Below are positions 49,566-60,940 of a DNA stretch of 64,000 nucleotides, piece after piece. The notes beneath the pieces are model-generated. The model did no database searches and was not told the DNA's origin. It saw nothing but the letters and a program-made list of their open reading frames with translations. Positions within the stretch are counted from its first letter, which is position 1, and every line of letters starts with the position of its first letter. Made by a program: the position numbers and the translations under genes. The stretch spans positions 682,001-746,000 of the forward strand of contig BTPP01000002.1 of NCBI GenBank assembly GCA_037102815.1, given 5' to 3'. The DNA comes from Neurospora intermedia. Lineage: Eukaryota; Ascomycota; Sordariomycetes; Sordariales; Sordariaceae.

Positions 49566-50284
49566 TTAATAATAGTAAATCTATTATTAAATTTGGTCGT
49601 TTTCGTTCTAATTAGAGTTTATTAATAGGTTATAGAAGGAAAGAAGGAGAAGAGGAGAGAAGGAGAAGGAAGGAGGAGGAAAAGTAGAAGGTAAGAAGGA
49701 GTAGGTAAATATATTAACCCGATTAAGATATAGACTATATATTATATAGTTAATTAGTACGTTTACTATATTTATTTACTACGTAAAATAGTATTTAATT
49801 AGAGGACTTACCGGCCGGGAGAAATAGATTCTAATTAGAGCGAAGGTTAAGAGAGGGTAGTTTAAAAAGTTTAGTTAAATAGTAATTATAATAGTTATTT
49901 GTAGTATAATTTTAATTCGAATTAGAGTAAAAGTTATAGGTAGGCTACCGATTTAAAGATTCTAATAGTTTGGATATAGCCTATAGGTCGCGGGGTTAGT
50001 TATATACAATAGGGTATAGTAGTTATCCGTATAGTATATAGGTAATATTTTAAATAATAATTAAATTAACGGTTAGTAGTATATAAATATTATAAAATAT
50101 AGGACCTATTATATAATTTTACCTATTAATTCTAATTAAAGTAAAGGTTACTATATATTTTTAGGACGGCTACCGGTAGAGCCGTATAGAAACTTTATAT
50201 TATAGGCTATTAATTAAGTAGGCTGCCGTAAAACTCTAATTTTAATAGAATTTAGTATAATTATTATTTAAATTAGTCCGCTAT
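49566..50284. other. Intergenic stretch between U8 and U9 with several motif copies
   Basis: No frame is seen. Motif copies: GTTCTAATTAGAGTTTATT (about 49,607), ATTCTAATTAGAGCGAAGG (about 49,829), TTCGAATTAGAGTAAAAG (about 49,915) and ATTCTAATTAAAGTAAAGG (about 50,130). A GA-rich run (GAAGGAGAAGAGGAGAGAAGG) spans about 49,640-49,700. Confidence 0.6.
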
Positions 50285-53110
50285 CGTTTTCGTCCCTTAA
50301 ATCGAACGTTTCGGATATTCTATTACCCCGGTTATTAATAACGATTGGGTTATTATTTTCGTAATTAAATAGATTAAAATATTTATAATCTTCCCCTTTC
50401 TCTAGCTGAACCTCCTTAGAATTAAATTACTGGAGGGTACCTGAAAATAATTTGAATAAGCCGTTATATTATAAATTTGGTATATTGAAATTATTCGGGT
50501 TTGAGGGATTATAGTATTATAATATAAATCTATTTCTATATATTATATATATATAGTCGATAATATCGATATTGGCTGATAGATTAGTATATCTACTACC
50601 GCTAGGTCGCCCGAATTTTAATTTAACCCCCCTGCGAATAATTGTAGTAAGAGGTCCGATAGCCGATAATTTTATAAAAGTTGATTTAATATTGTACGTC
50701 GAATTCTTATAGTATTTAATATTTAAGGTAAACGAACGATTGATATATTCTATCGTTAGATCGATCTCTTTCTATTAATTACTAATTATAGTATATTGTA
50801 CTAGTTTAGACTTTAAAATAGCTTCGGATAGTTCTAGGTTAGTGATTTTGGGTCGAAGGAGCTATAAAAAATATAATATTTCGGGCCTATAATTAGTACC
50901 TTTTCTATTATAGAAGAAAAGTAGTAGGTAATTAATAATTTATTAGAATATTCTATAATCGTTAAGTTAGATAGTACGAATAAGAATAATTAATAGCCGA
51001 ATAATATATAGGTATTAATAAACGCTATAGAAACGTATATTAATATAATTATCGCCGCCCCCCAAGTATTTACTAGTATATCCTTATAAGGTAAAAACTT
51101 CGTTATAAATATAATTAAGCTATGTAGATAAATAGGTGGTTCTATTAATTTGAAAGGTAATTGTAATAGTAGTACTAATATTATTCCGATTAAGTGTAGT
51201 AGGATCTAGGAATCCGTTATTAACGAAATTCTATATTAAAAAAGTAAGAATTCTAGAATGAAATATATTATAAAAGAGTTTCGATTTATAGTAGAATTTA
51301 GTTTTGAATTATTTTACCTTTTTAGCCCTTTTAAGGCCGTAGGTATTCTATTCTATAAGAGGCTAAAAATACTGAAAAATTAAATTAATAAAATTTATTT
51401 TAATATAGAAGAATGTAGGGATAGAAATTATTTACTATTTATAATTGTAAACGCTCTATACTTCTAATTATATTAATATAATTTTACGAATATATAATAT
51501 TATCTTCTAATTATTATAGATAAGGAAAAGCCTATCGTTAAATTGCTCTTAATTTATACTAAGTAAGTCGAGAAATAGTTTGTCGTACAAACGGTAGATA
51601 CCGGCGAATTTACTTTCGTTTTTATTAATAGTAGGCGTTTAAAGAATATAGTTTTTAGGTATATAATATTATTTGACCCTAGGGAAGTAATAGGCGGGAA
51701 GAGAACCCTATTTATCGATAAATGGAAAGAGGGATTTTAATTTTTCTATAACTAAATAATATATAGTAGGGCGAAATAATTATAGTATTTATATAAAAGC
51801 TAGGATAATCTAATATAGTTAGAAGGGAATAGTAGGCTAAAATTGATTAGGTTGGAATAGGCTTTAAATATTAGGATTATTTATTAGTAAGTAAGTTGTA
51901 AGGTTGTATATTATATTCTATTAATTAGTGTTTAAGCTTTAAATTATATTTAGATAATTATAATTATTATATATAATAATAAGAGTAGAATTAGAAATAA
52001 TACGTTTAAGGTTAACTTAGAAACGTTAATATAAATTATAAGATAAATAATCGATAGTATTTACTATTATAGAATTTATAAGAATTTTAATTATTACTAT
52101 AATCCTAATATAAAATATATAAATACCGAAAGTAGATAAAGTATTTTGGATACGCCTAACGACGTTATTAGTACGTAGATATAAACTTATAATTTACAAA
52201 AAGAAATTAGATTTACTAGGGGCAATAATATATATAATAATAGTTATAATTATATATATTATAGGCGAAATATAATCGTTGTAACGAATTCGTAGTCCCT
52301 ACGTTTTTTTATAGGTACGGGTATATTATATTAAGCCTATAAGAAGCGAATATAGTTTAGGTATATATTTAAATAGGTTGTTAATATACTATTTAATAGC
52401 CGATATAATTTATTATATATTGTATAAATCTATAATATTATATAACTAATCCCCTTATAGAGCGGAAGAGGTATTAAATTTTACGAAAAATAAGAATAGG
52501 TCAATATATTTAAAGAGAGATATTAATTCCTAACGGAGGCTCTTTATATTATATAAATTATATTTATTATTAAAGTATATTATAATACCGCTATAATAGA
52601 GAATTTTATATATATAATTATTGCGTAGCGTATTAATAAATTGTTTAATGTAGGATCCTAATAGCCGATTATTATTTCGAATTTTTTTAATTTAACTACG
52701 GATAAAAGATTTTAATATTCCCCTAGGATATAAATATATTTAATACTCTTAAGTAAAACGAGTAAAATATTAATCCTAATTAATAATATTTAAATTATTT
52801 TAATTTTATAATAGTAGGTTATATATAATTAGATTTAATAAGGTTAGGGGACTGTAGTAAAGGGTCGAAATTAAAGCCCTAGGGTTTAAATATATATAAA
52901 TTAAATATATCAGTATAATTAGAATATTTAGAAGAATATTAAATTTAAATGAAAGAATAAGTAAATTAGATGCGAGTATAGAAGGGTTATTAGGTAAAGT
53001 TGGAAGGGCTGTTTCGTAAAAAGAATAGTGAATTATATTAGGTAAATTAGACGTCGTAGGTCTATATACGTCGTTCTGATCGGAGTTATTGTAGACGAAA
53101 ACGGATAAAT
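50285..53110 (+). pseudogene. U9: RIP-degraded unknown gene, about 940 codons
   Basis: A single + strand frame can be read from RFRPLNRTFRIFYYPGY at 50,290 through NLPLSLAEPP, ITGGYLKII, RYWLIDQYIYYRQVAR, VEGAIKNIIFRAYN, NKRYRNVYQYNYRRPPSIYQ, GRRYSILQEAKNTEKLN, VSREIVCRTNGRYRRIYFRF, YNRCNEFVVPTFFYRYGY, NPLIERKRYQILRKIRIGQY, LIPNGGSLYY, RLGDCSKGSKLKPQGLNIYK and VQKGYQVKLEGLFRKKNSELY to about 53,100. Very many stops, nearly all TAA/TAG where Gln would fit (the ancestor was Gln-rich); rare TGA fit Trp. It is the largest + strand frame of the unit and ends at its right edge. No family recognised. Confidence 0.62.
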
Positions 53111-53270
53111 TATATATTGCGACTTTAGGGGTTTCGCTTTAATTAGAGTTGCGGAAAATAAAAACGGATATATTATATATTGCAACTTTATAGGTTTCGC
53201 TCTAATAAGAGTAAATAATTAGAGTTAAGGTGTGTCTTAACTTTAATTAGAGTAAAGTTCAATTATAATA
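53095..53270. repeat. Tandem duplication of about 62 bp carrying the palindromic motif, at the edge of the AT-rich block
   Basis: The series AAAACGGATAAATTATATATTGC, GACTTTA, GGTTTCGCTTTAATTAGAGT occurs at about 53,098-53,150 and again at about 53,160-53,213. It is followed by AATTAGAGTTAAGG and CTTTAATTAGAGTAAAG. Balanced sequence begins directly after. This may be the terminus of the U1-U9 unit. Confidence 0.7.
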
Positions 53271-53274
53271 ATTA

Positions 53275-53708
53275 GGTCCTACAGCGGCTAACGGCCGAAA
53301 TGCTCAAAATTGGCTCAGACCTGCTACTGCAGAAACGGGTGGGGTGGGGTGGTTTTGGAGGTTAGTGGGTCTGACTGAGACTACGAACAACATCCAAGCA
53401 AAATAATAACCTAGATCTAGACTCAACCCTAATACCCCCCCCCCCCCCCCCCCCTTCTCTTTTTTCCTACCTATCCTCCCTGCCTCTTACAGCTTCTCCC
53501 CCTTCACCACCTCCGCCCCAACTCTTTATACCCCATGTCCTCCCGTCCTCCCGTCACCACCTTAGTCCGAACGAACACGATACACCTACCTCCACTCCCC
53601 ACTCCCAACTCCCTTTCCATCATATACCTAGGTACTTGAGTTCTAATCCAGCTTCACCTCAACAGACTTGACTTTTGACTCTCTCAAAGTTGCAGCTTAC
53701 CTCTGCCT
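53275..53708. other. Boundary and 3' flank of the large gene
   Basis: Within a few bases of 53,275 the composition switches from AT-rich, CpA/TpG-free to balanced sequence (CAGCGGCTAACGGCCGAAATG). A run of 20 C lies at 53,435-53,454. I see no gene in this stretch; it would hold the 3' untranslated region of the gene to the right (- strand). Confidence 0.75.
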
Positions 53709-54644
53709 CTACACGCGATTCATATCATCAAACTCACGCTCCATGCGGGCGCGATCAATGAAGGATTGAGCGCTACGGAGACGGGCGAGCCAGCCTTGCG
53801 TGAAGAAGTGGGCTAGGCGGGCGTCGCCTTTTGGTTCTAGTTGGGTCGCTTGGGTGTAGGCCCTTTGTTGGGGGATGATGGTGGTGGTGGTGGTGGTGGA
53901 TGGGGGTATTTTTGGAGGTACCTCTGGAGGTACTTCGAGAGGTACTTCGAGAGGTACTCCGAGAGGTAGAGGTAAGGTTGCGATGTCGGTGTCTGCCCCT
54001 GGCTTGATGAGATTCGGAGTGCTGGGGTTGGTGTTAGGGTTGGTGTTGATGGTGTCGGTGTTGATGGTGTCCGGCAGGGGATCAAGATCCGAGAGGACAG
54101 AGAAATCAAAACCAGGTCTGTCCATGATACCATTACCAGTGGTGTTCGATGAGATACCTCTACCTCTAAGCACTGGTGGTGAACATGGGCATTTGACGAC
54201 GCCCTGCCGCCAGCTGTCGACTGCTTCGCGAGGGTTCGGGGGTAGTGCCAGGGACGATGACGGCGGCGGCGGCAAGCGTACCCCTAAACCATAAAGCAGA
54301 GGTAGTGCCGTCTTCTTCGCAATCCCTTGAGTGTCTCCGTTCCATCGCAAGCGTGGGTCGATCCACCACCTTTCTCTCCCTCTTCCTCTTCCTACCACTT
54401 CCACTTCATGTGCACAAACTTCCACGTCATGTTCCTTCGGCACTCTATTGTTATCAATCCCAGTCCACTTGGTACCATTCTCGGCATTCTTTCCGATCCA
54501 GTCTTCAGCATGACTTTCTTTCCCAGCTAACCTGATAACTCTCCCCAGCCCATTCTCTTCCTCCTCCTCCACGACCGTCTTCCACTTCTGTAGCTCGAGC
54601 TCAGGCTCGTCGTACTCTGGCTCGAACAAGTCTCCCGAGCGTGG
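53709..54644 (-). other. In-frame continuation of the large gene beyond a single TAA (311 codons)
   Basis: After the TAA at 54,645-54,647 the same frame stays open to a TAG at 53,709-53,711. It begins PRSGDLFEPEYDEPELELQK, has a Pro-rich repeat (PLEVPLEVPPEVPP) and ends with a compact, protein-like tail (LAHFFTQGWLARLRSAQSF, then FDDMNRV). A frame this long right after a stop is unlikely by chance. The TAA could be RIP of CAA (CpA to TpA) at the edge of the RIP block, a natural read-through, a sequencing error or part of an unseen intron. I could not find a good intron that keeps the frame. Confidence 0.55.
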
Positions 54645-57600
54645 TTACTCCGGCCTATACTCCCCATAGTCATACCGAGAGGTACTCGCTGTACCACTCT
54701 CCTCGCCATAAGCATGTTGTCCCTCTCTCCACTCCTCCCTTCTTTCCTCCCTTTCCCTTTCGCGCTCGTACTCCTCGTTATATCCATCACTTGAAGTATC
54801 CTCAGCCGCATCTCGATGAAGCAGACTCCTATCTTCACCCGCTTCTTCAGCTTCTACTTGTTCTCTCGGTTGAGTGAGCGCAGGATGTCCGTAACCATCA
54901 TGATTCCTGTTATGAGAGCTGGAATTGGCAGGATAAGGAGAAGTGCTCATCGGTCTCTGCTTTGTTGCAATACTCTCAAAGACAGAGGCAGACTGCGAGG
55001 GGCTAGAGGTGTGAGACTTGGTGAAGAAAGAGGGCATGGAGACTCGGTTGTGAGAGGCAGAAGTAGCCGGGGCCGATGTTGAGGAGGGGGAGGAGGAGGA
55101 TTGTTCAAAGACGGAACGCATGCGTTGGAAGAGGGAGCTGCCTCCTCCTCTTTCCCCTCCTCCTCCGGTGCTGCCGCTGCCACTGCCACTGCCTGATGTG
55201 ACACGGTTCTGGCTGGAAGAGCGAGCACTCTCCCCTGAGAGCCTCACTTCTTCATTACGAGAAAGACTTGCTTCTCGCTGGTGCCACATTTCCATTACTT
55301 TGGGTGTTGACGCCCTGTTCTTTGCATCATGCCCCTTGTCATGCAGATTATCACCGTATCCGCCGCCGCTGTAATCAATCCCTGCGTCGGTCAACGAACT
55401 ACCACCGCGCGGACGACCGATGTTGTCGCCGACGCTGTCCATGTCGCGGATCCGCGGGTCTTGACTTGAGGCAGGTTCTTCGACAGGGGAGCTGGGACCA
55501 GAGGAAAGGGTAGTCCCGCTGCGAGCGGATTGAGGGGAGGAGGTGGTAGGGCCGGTGCCGGAGGTGTCGGCTGTGGCGAACGTGGCGGCGGTATTAACGG
55601 TGTCGGAGCGCGAGGCACGGTTAGTTACGTCGCGGGGGATGAGCTCTTCCTCTCCTTCTTTGGGTTGCTGTTGAGTCTCGTGGGAGACATTGTCCTGGGC
55701 TAGGCCGGGAGGAGTAGTGGGGATGGATAAAGGGGGAAGATCGTAATGCTGAGCTGGGGTGATAGTCTCTCTGTCGTCGGTTTTGGGCTTCTCGAACTGG
55801 GAGGGTTGATCAAGAGGTGTTGATGGTCTGTCGACTTGCTCATGCCGTTCGTTGTAGGTAGCACTTTCGGGGTTCGTCTCTTGGCTTTGCGCAGGCTCAG
55901 GGGAGTGCTGAATCCCGACCTGATCGTCATCGTACTCATGGAGCTCAGCCATGTGGCCGGCGGGTTTGGCCGCAGTGACCGGCGTCTCCAAAGCTGCTTC
56001 GACCTCAGCATCAATGTCAACATCAACGGACGGATGAGCATGAGCAACGGTATCAGCAGCCACACCAGTCTCTTCAACATGCTCAGATTCCTTGACCTCA
56101 TCCTCATAATCCGACTCAGACAGGAACTGGTCTACTTCGCTCCAATCCCTGCCCATGTCCTCCCCCCTTGTAACAGCATGCGGATGATAAGAGATAGAGG
56201 AAGTGTCCGAAGGGAACTCGCCATTTTCGGTATCGCTAGGCTCTGTGAGTTGCAAGACCGGAGGTTCACATGGCTGCGATGGTTGGGCGTCGTCGTGGTC
56301 GTGCATGGGACCATCGTGATGATGATGACTATCATCAGCAACTGTTTCCTCCTTTTCATCACTGGGCCGATAACCACGGTCAGTCAGGTCCTCAACCGAC
56401 ACCTGCCCAACAGGGGACTGCTCAATATAAGGCTCTTCTCGCTGAGCACTTTCCTCTCCATATTCACTCTCTTGAGCATCCTCCTCACCAACATCCTCCA
56501 ACTCCTCCGCCAAACTCTTCTCAGTCCTCACCGCCTGCTCATGGCTTAACACAGACGTCGACTCCTCCACACTCAAGACCTTGTTAGGTGACCCTTTGAC
56601 ATCGAGCTGCTCCGCGGGAGTCACATGCTCTTCAGTAATCGTCTTAGGGGACGAGTAGCGAAAGGGGTCGTACTCGTCGTCATCACGGCTGTCATGAGGT
56701 TGTTGGTCTTCGTCTGCTTCGAGGTGCTCATGCAAGGCATGCTCTTGTTCGGTGACAGGGTGGGCAGCCTTTAACTCAGGAGCTTCATCGAAAGCAGGCT
56801 GCCCCTCTGACGATCTGGTCCCAGTACCTTCTTCATCGATTCTTTCGTACACGGAGTCCTCGGTTAAGTTGTGGACATCAGTGTCTCCCGTGCCCTCGGT
56901 TTCATGTTGCTCACGGACAAAGGTGCGGGTATCTAGCTCCATGTCATATCCGTGAACGTCATCCGGCGCTGACTCAACGGTATCCCGAGGGGCGACAAGA
57001 CCTTCTGTTTTCGCTTCGGCCTCAGCCACGGACTGGACAATGTCGCTAGAGAGTTTCGCATTGCCTTCATCAGCGGGAACGTCGTGTTCGTCGGACAAAG
57101 AAGCAGCAGCAGCAGCAGGTTCAACCTCATCATCACCAAGATGACCTTCGGCTTGTTTCTCTGCCTCGGCAGCCATATCACGCCGCTCAACACCATCGCC
57201 GAGCTCAGCTTCACCTTCGTCACACTCCTCTTCGGCAATCGCATCAAGATGGTGAGTCACGACATCATCATCCCTGCCCTCAAAGTCTTCACTTTCAGAC
57301 TCGGACGACAAGGCTTCTTGGACATGGGCGTCTTCGTTGTAGTATTCTTGATGACTGTGAAGCTCAGGACCAGGCTCCGTATCACGATGGTGCATATCCT
57401 CAGTTTGCACATCCCCTGATTGCCCAGCATGCTGATACTCCGCAGTAGCAGTAGCAGGAAAGTCATCCACACTCGGCCTGGGACTCTCTTGTTCTTCTGT
57501 GACATCCTGACGACTAGGGACGCGCTCAAGCCGATGGCCTATTTCATCATCGTCGTCTTCAGTGTCTTGTTCATCCCCCTGCCAACTATCCCGCTGGTCA

Positions 57601-60600
57601 TCAGCAGTTTTTTCATGGGTGTCAGGCTGCAAAGTAACAACCACCTCCGGCTGTCCATCCGTACTACATGTAGCAGCGTGTTCAGCAGAATGAAAACTGG
57701 CCTCCAACCCAGGCGTAGGAGCCAAGTCGCTAGGCGTATAAGGTCTCTCGTAAAGCTGATACCGAGGCTGAACGTCTTCTTCCACCTCTTCACTGACATC
57801 GTAAACCTCGCGCTCGGGGTGTGCTTCCTCGTGTACCTGTTCCTCTGCATAGTCATTGGGAGCATACGAATCATCAAGATGCACCTGGTGGTGATCGTAA
57901 CGATGAAGAGGGGATTCAGCCGGAGTGTAATAGTCGTCGGTGCTGTGCGGGACGTGATGCTGGTTGACGAAGTAATGCGCTGGTTCATGATCGCCTTCTT
58001 CGATAGGGGTGTGGTGCATTTGCACTGGTTCGCTGTGGGTGAGGGCCACGCCGACGGCAAAGGGGATGTGGGAGGGGTCCAGGGGATGGTGGTCCATGTT
58101 GAGGATCTGGACTGGTGTATGACCCTCTATGTCGTTTTGTCCACACGCGGCCAAGTCATGCGGTTCGGGTCGTCCTAGGCCCATCTCCTCTTGCTCCTTG
58201 ACCAGCTCCTCAACCGGGACAGGCTGAGGCTCCGACTCATCTTCATGCTCAGGCCCATGACCAGAAGGATGCAATTCCACCCGGGTAACGCATGGCTCAG
58301 CGACCCCTTCCACACCCATAACCGGACCCTCCGCCTCTTCATACTTTTGCGCCTCCTCCTGATCATGTGCCGCACCCTGTCCCAAATCCACCTCACTAGC
58401 ATACGGCTCCAACACCCCCCTCGCTCTCGTCGCCTCCTCCTGCAGTTCGAACCGCTCATCATGCGCCGGACCGACAGGGTCATCGACCAAGCCTTGGAGG
58501 ACTTCTTTCTCTATGACTTCTTTCTGCAGCGCTGCTTCTTCTTCGACGCCCTGCTCCTGCTCTTTCTCTCCCTCATCTTGTTGTTGTTCATGTTCCCCCT
58601 GGTGCTCCCTTTCCCATTCCCTCTCAATCTCCGCAACAGCCAAGTCGATACACCCCTGAGCCCTCTCCACAGAATGATGATCAACATCTTGTTCATCAGG
58701 CTCAAGCAGGTCATCATCTAGGACATCCTCAATCTCATCCATCAGCACCTCTTCCTTCTGCCCTTGCCCTTGCTCTTGCCCTTGCCCCATCACATGTTCC
58801 CCCTCCAGACCCTCCCTCTCCATGCCCTGCAACTGCACGTCCTCCCCACCCTGCCACTGCTCAGGAACGAAATCGGCATCGTCATCTTCCTCCATTGCCT
58901 TGGCGGCCGTGGGGGAAACAGGAGACGTGGGCTCGTTGATGTCTGTGTAGGAACCGCGCTCGGAGGCGGTGGAGATGGAGGAGTCCGCTTCTGCGTCTGG
59001 GTCTGCGTTGGAGGGGATGGTGAGGAGAGTGGGGACGGTGTCGATGTTATCTGGGTCGGGGAGATCAGTGTGGGAGGTTTCTTCAGGAGTTGGGTCCAAG
59101 TTTGAGGCTGAGGTTCGGTTGGTTTCGGTGTCGGTATTGGAAGAATCGGCGTTAGCAGGGGCCGTGTCTGGGGGGCTGGCTGGGTGTGTAGAGGTAGGGA
59201 GGCCGGTGTCGGGAGGGTTCGAATTTGCATGGTCTGTAGGGGCTTCGGTATCGGGAGGGTTGGTATGAGTGTCGATGCCATGGTCGGCTTGGTGGTCCGC
59301 GGACGTGACCGAAAAACCAAGGGGAGCTTGTGTGTAGGGCGTGTAATCAGAAGTTTCCGACTCCGGGCTCGAGCCTGTCTCTCGTCCAGCCTTATCTGTC
59401 TCTTCCCCTCTGGCCCTGTACCCGTCCTCTGCAGAAGCAGCAGGAGGATGAATAATCCCCAAACTATCATGCCTCCCCCGGAACTCTTCCGTAGTAGCCC
59501 GCTCGACAACAACAGGGGCAGTATCATTAGATCCGACGTGATGATGCCCAACCGGCAACCCACAGTGCTGCTGCTCTTCCTCCCCTTCTTCCACGTCCTC
59601 CTCTTCTTCTTGGTCGACCTCCGCGAACCCAGCCGAACGAAAATTCCTGTCCATCGTATACTCAGAGAATGGAAGCCCTCGAAACTCCACGTCCACCAGA
59701 CTTGTCTTGGTATCTGTGGTTTTCGTCTCAATCTCCACCTTTCGTTCTCGAATGGATTCAGATGGCTCGTCTCCCGGGATGGGCTCATCAGAAGCTTCGA
59801 CGGTGGCTAGATCTCCGACAGATACGGTGTCTTCCTCCATGCCGACAGCAGCGGCGGAGAGAGTCCGAGCGACAGGAGAGGTTGGTCTTGAGACAGTAAC
59901 GGGGACGGGGGCAGCAACGTTGAGCTCGTCGGGCCTATTGAGCAGGTCGTCCATGCTCATTGATGCCACGTTGTCTTTGAGGTGGGAGAGCGCCGAGCCG
60001 GTTTCCTCTTGGGCAAGTGGTTCCTCTTCTTCCTCTTCCTCTTCTTGCTCGCTTTCGCTGTCAGGAAGTTTGTAATATCTATCAGAGTCGGGAGGAGCGT
60101 TCTCGAACGCTGCGGCGGGGAGGTAACCCCTTTCGTTAACGTGTGTCTCGACTGGCTCCTCCTGGGCGTGAGAAGGTTGCTCCGCAAGCATCTCAACGGC
60201 ACTCGTCTTCCTCGCCTCTCGGATCGCTCTCGAGTTAAACGGCAACGGAGTCTCCGTGTGCATTTGTAGTTTTTCCTCAATCAACCGATTCAGTTCCTGT
60301 TTTCGTCAGCCATCATCCAATTTTATCCTCCCCAGGAAAAGAAAAGACCTACCTTCCTCCGCCCTTCCAACCCCCTCAACCTCCCCACCTCCTGCTCCCA
60401 CCGTCTCTCCCACCCCTTTTCAATCTCCCCCACCAACTCCTCCGTCTCCCTCTCCACCTCCCCCCTCTCCTTCTCCAGCGTCCGTTCCCTCTCCTCATCC
60501 TCTTGCCTTAATCTCTCCTCCCACAGCTCATCCTCCTCCCTCCTTCGTCTCTGCAGCTCCGCATCCTCCACCCTTCTCCTCTCCAGCATCTCCTCGCGCT

Positions 60601-60940
60601 CCACCCGCCGCTTCTGCGAGAGGAATTGTGTTTCGGTCGTGAAAGCATTAAGCAACGAGCGAATGGCGGATTCCCGACGGGTGACGAGGTCGGTGATTTT
60701 CAGGCGTTCTTCGGGGGAGGCGATGGGGTAGGGATCGCCGCCGCCGGCGCCGTAGTCGGGCGTGGAGTAGGGCGGCTGGAGGGTGATGATGGTGGTGTGG
60801 ATTTGGGAAATGGTTTCTTGCATTTGGATGAGGAGGGTGGGGAGGTCGTCTTTGTCGGTGGTGACGACGGACGGGGGCGAGGCGAAGGATGCAGATGAGG
60901 AGGAGGGGGGTTGGGTGGTTGGAGAAGATGTGGACGTCAT
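54645..60940 (-). CDS. Large acidic low-complexity protein with N-terminal coiled coil, two exons, unrecognised
   Basis: Exon 1 is 60,940-60,353 (ATG giving MTSTSSPTTQPPSS) and exon 2 is 60,296-54,645, joined in phase 0 (...EGRRK / ELNRLIEEK...), about 2,079 aa. Residues 1-35 are Ser/Thr/Pro-rich; about 40-115 are ordered (LLIQMQETISQIHTTI, SPEERLKITDLVTRRESA); about 120-205 are Arg/Glu-rich and should form a charged coiled coil. Exon 2 is Asp/Glu/His/Gln-rich for some 1,500 residues, with runs such as EEEEEEEE and QGQEQGQGQ. It turns Ser/Gly-rich near the end (SGSGSGSTGGGGERGGG). No catalytic motif or membrane segment. A scaffold or cytoskeletal role is only a guess. The open frame also extends upstream of 60,940 but has no ATG there. 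It may continue past the stop to 53,709. Confidence 0.85.
60297..60352 (-). other. Intron 1 of the large gene, 56 bp
   Basis: On the - strand: donor GTAGGT after ...AGGAAG, branch site GGCTGACG, acceptor AAAACAG before GAACTGAATCGG. Splicing joins codons cleanly and removes the stop at 60,323-60,325. Confidence 0.88.

Noticed and set aside
1-53275. Mitochondrial or AT-rich bacterial DNA
   Set aside because: AT-richness comes with loss of CpA/TpG and many transition stops in retrotransposon genes, the RIP pattern, and CpG is retained.
53435-53454. Run of 20 C (and 14 G at 367-380) as telomere-like sequence
   Set aside because: Simple homopolymers, not TTAGGG-type repeats.
53875-54294. 139-codon + strand frame
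   Set aside because: Shadow of the low-complexity - strand frame; no protein character.
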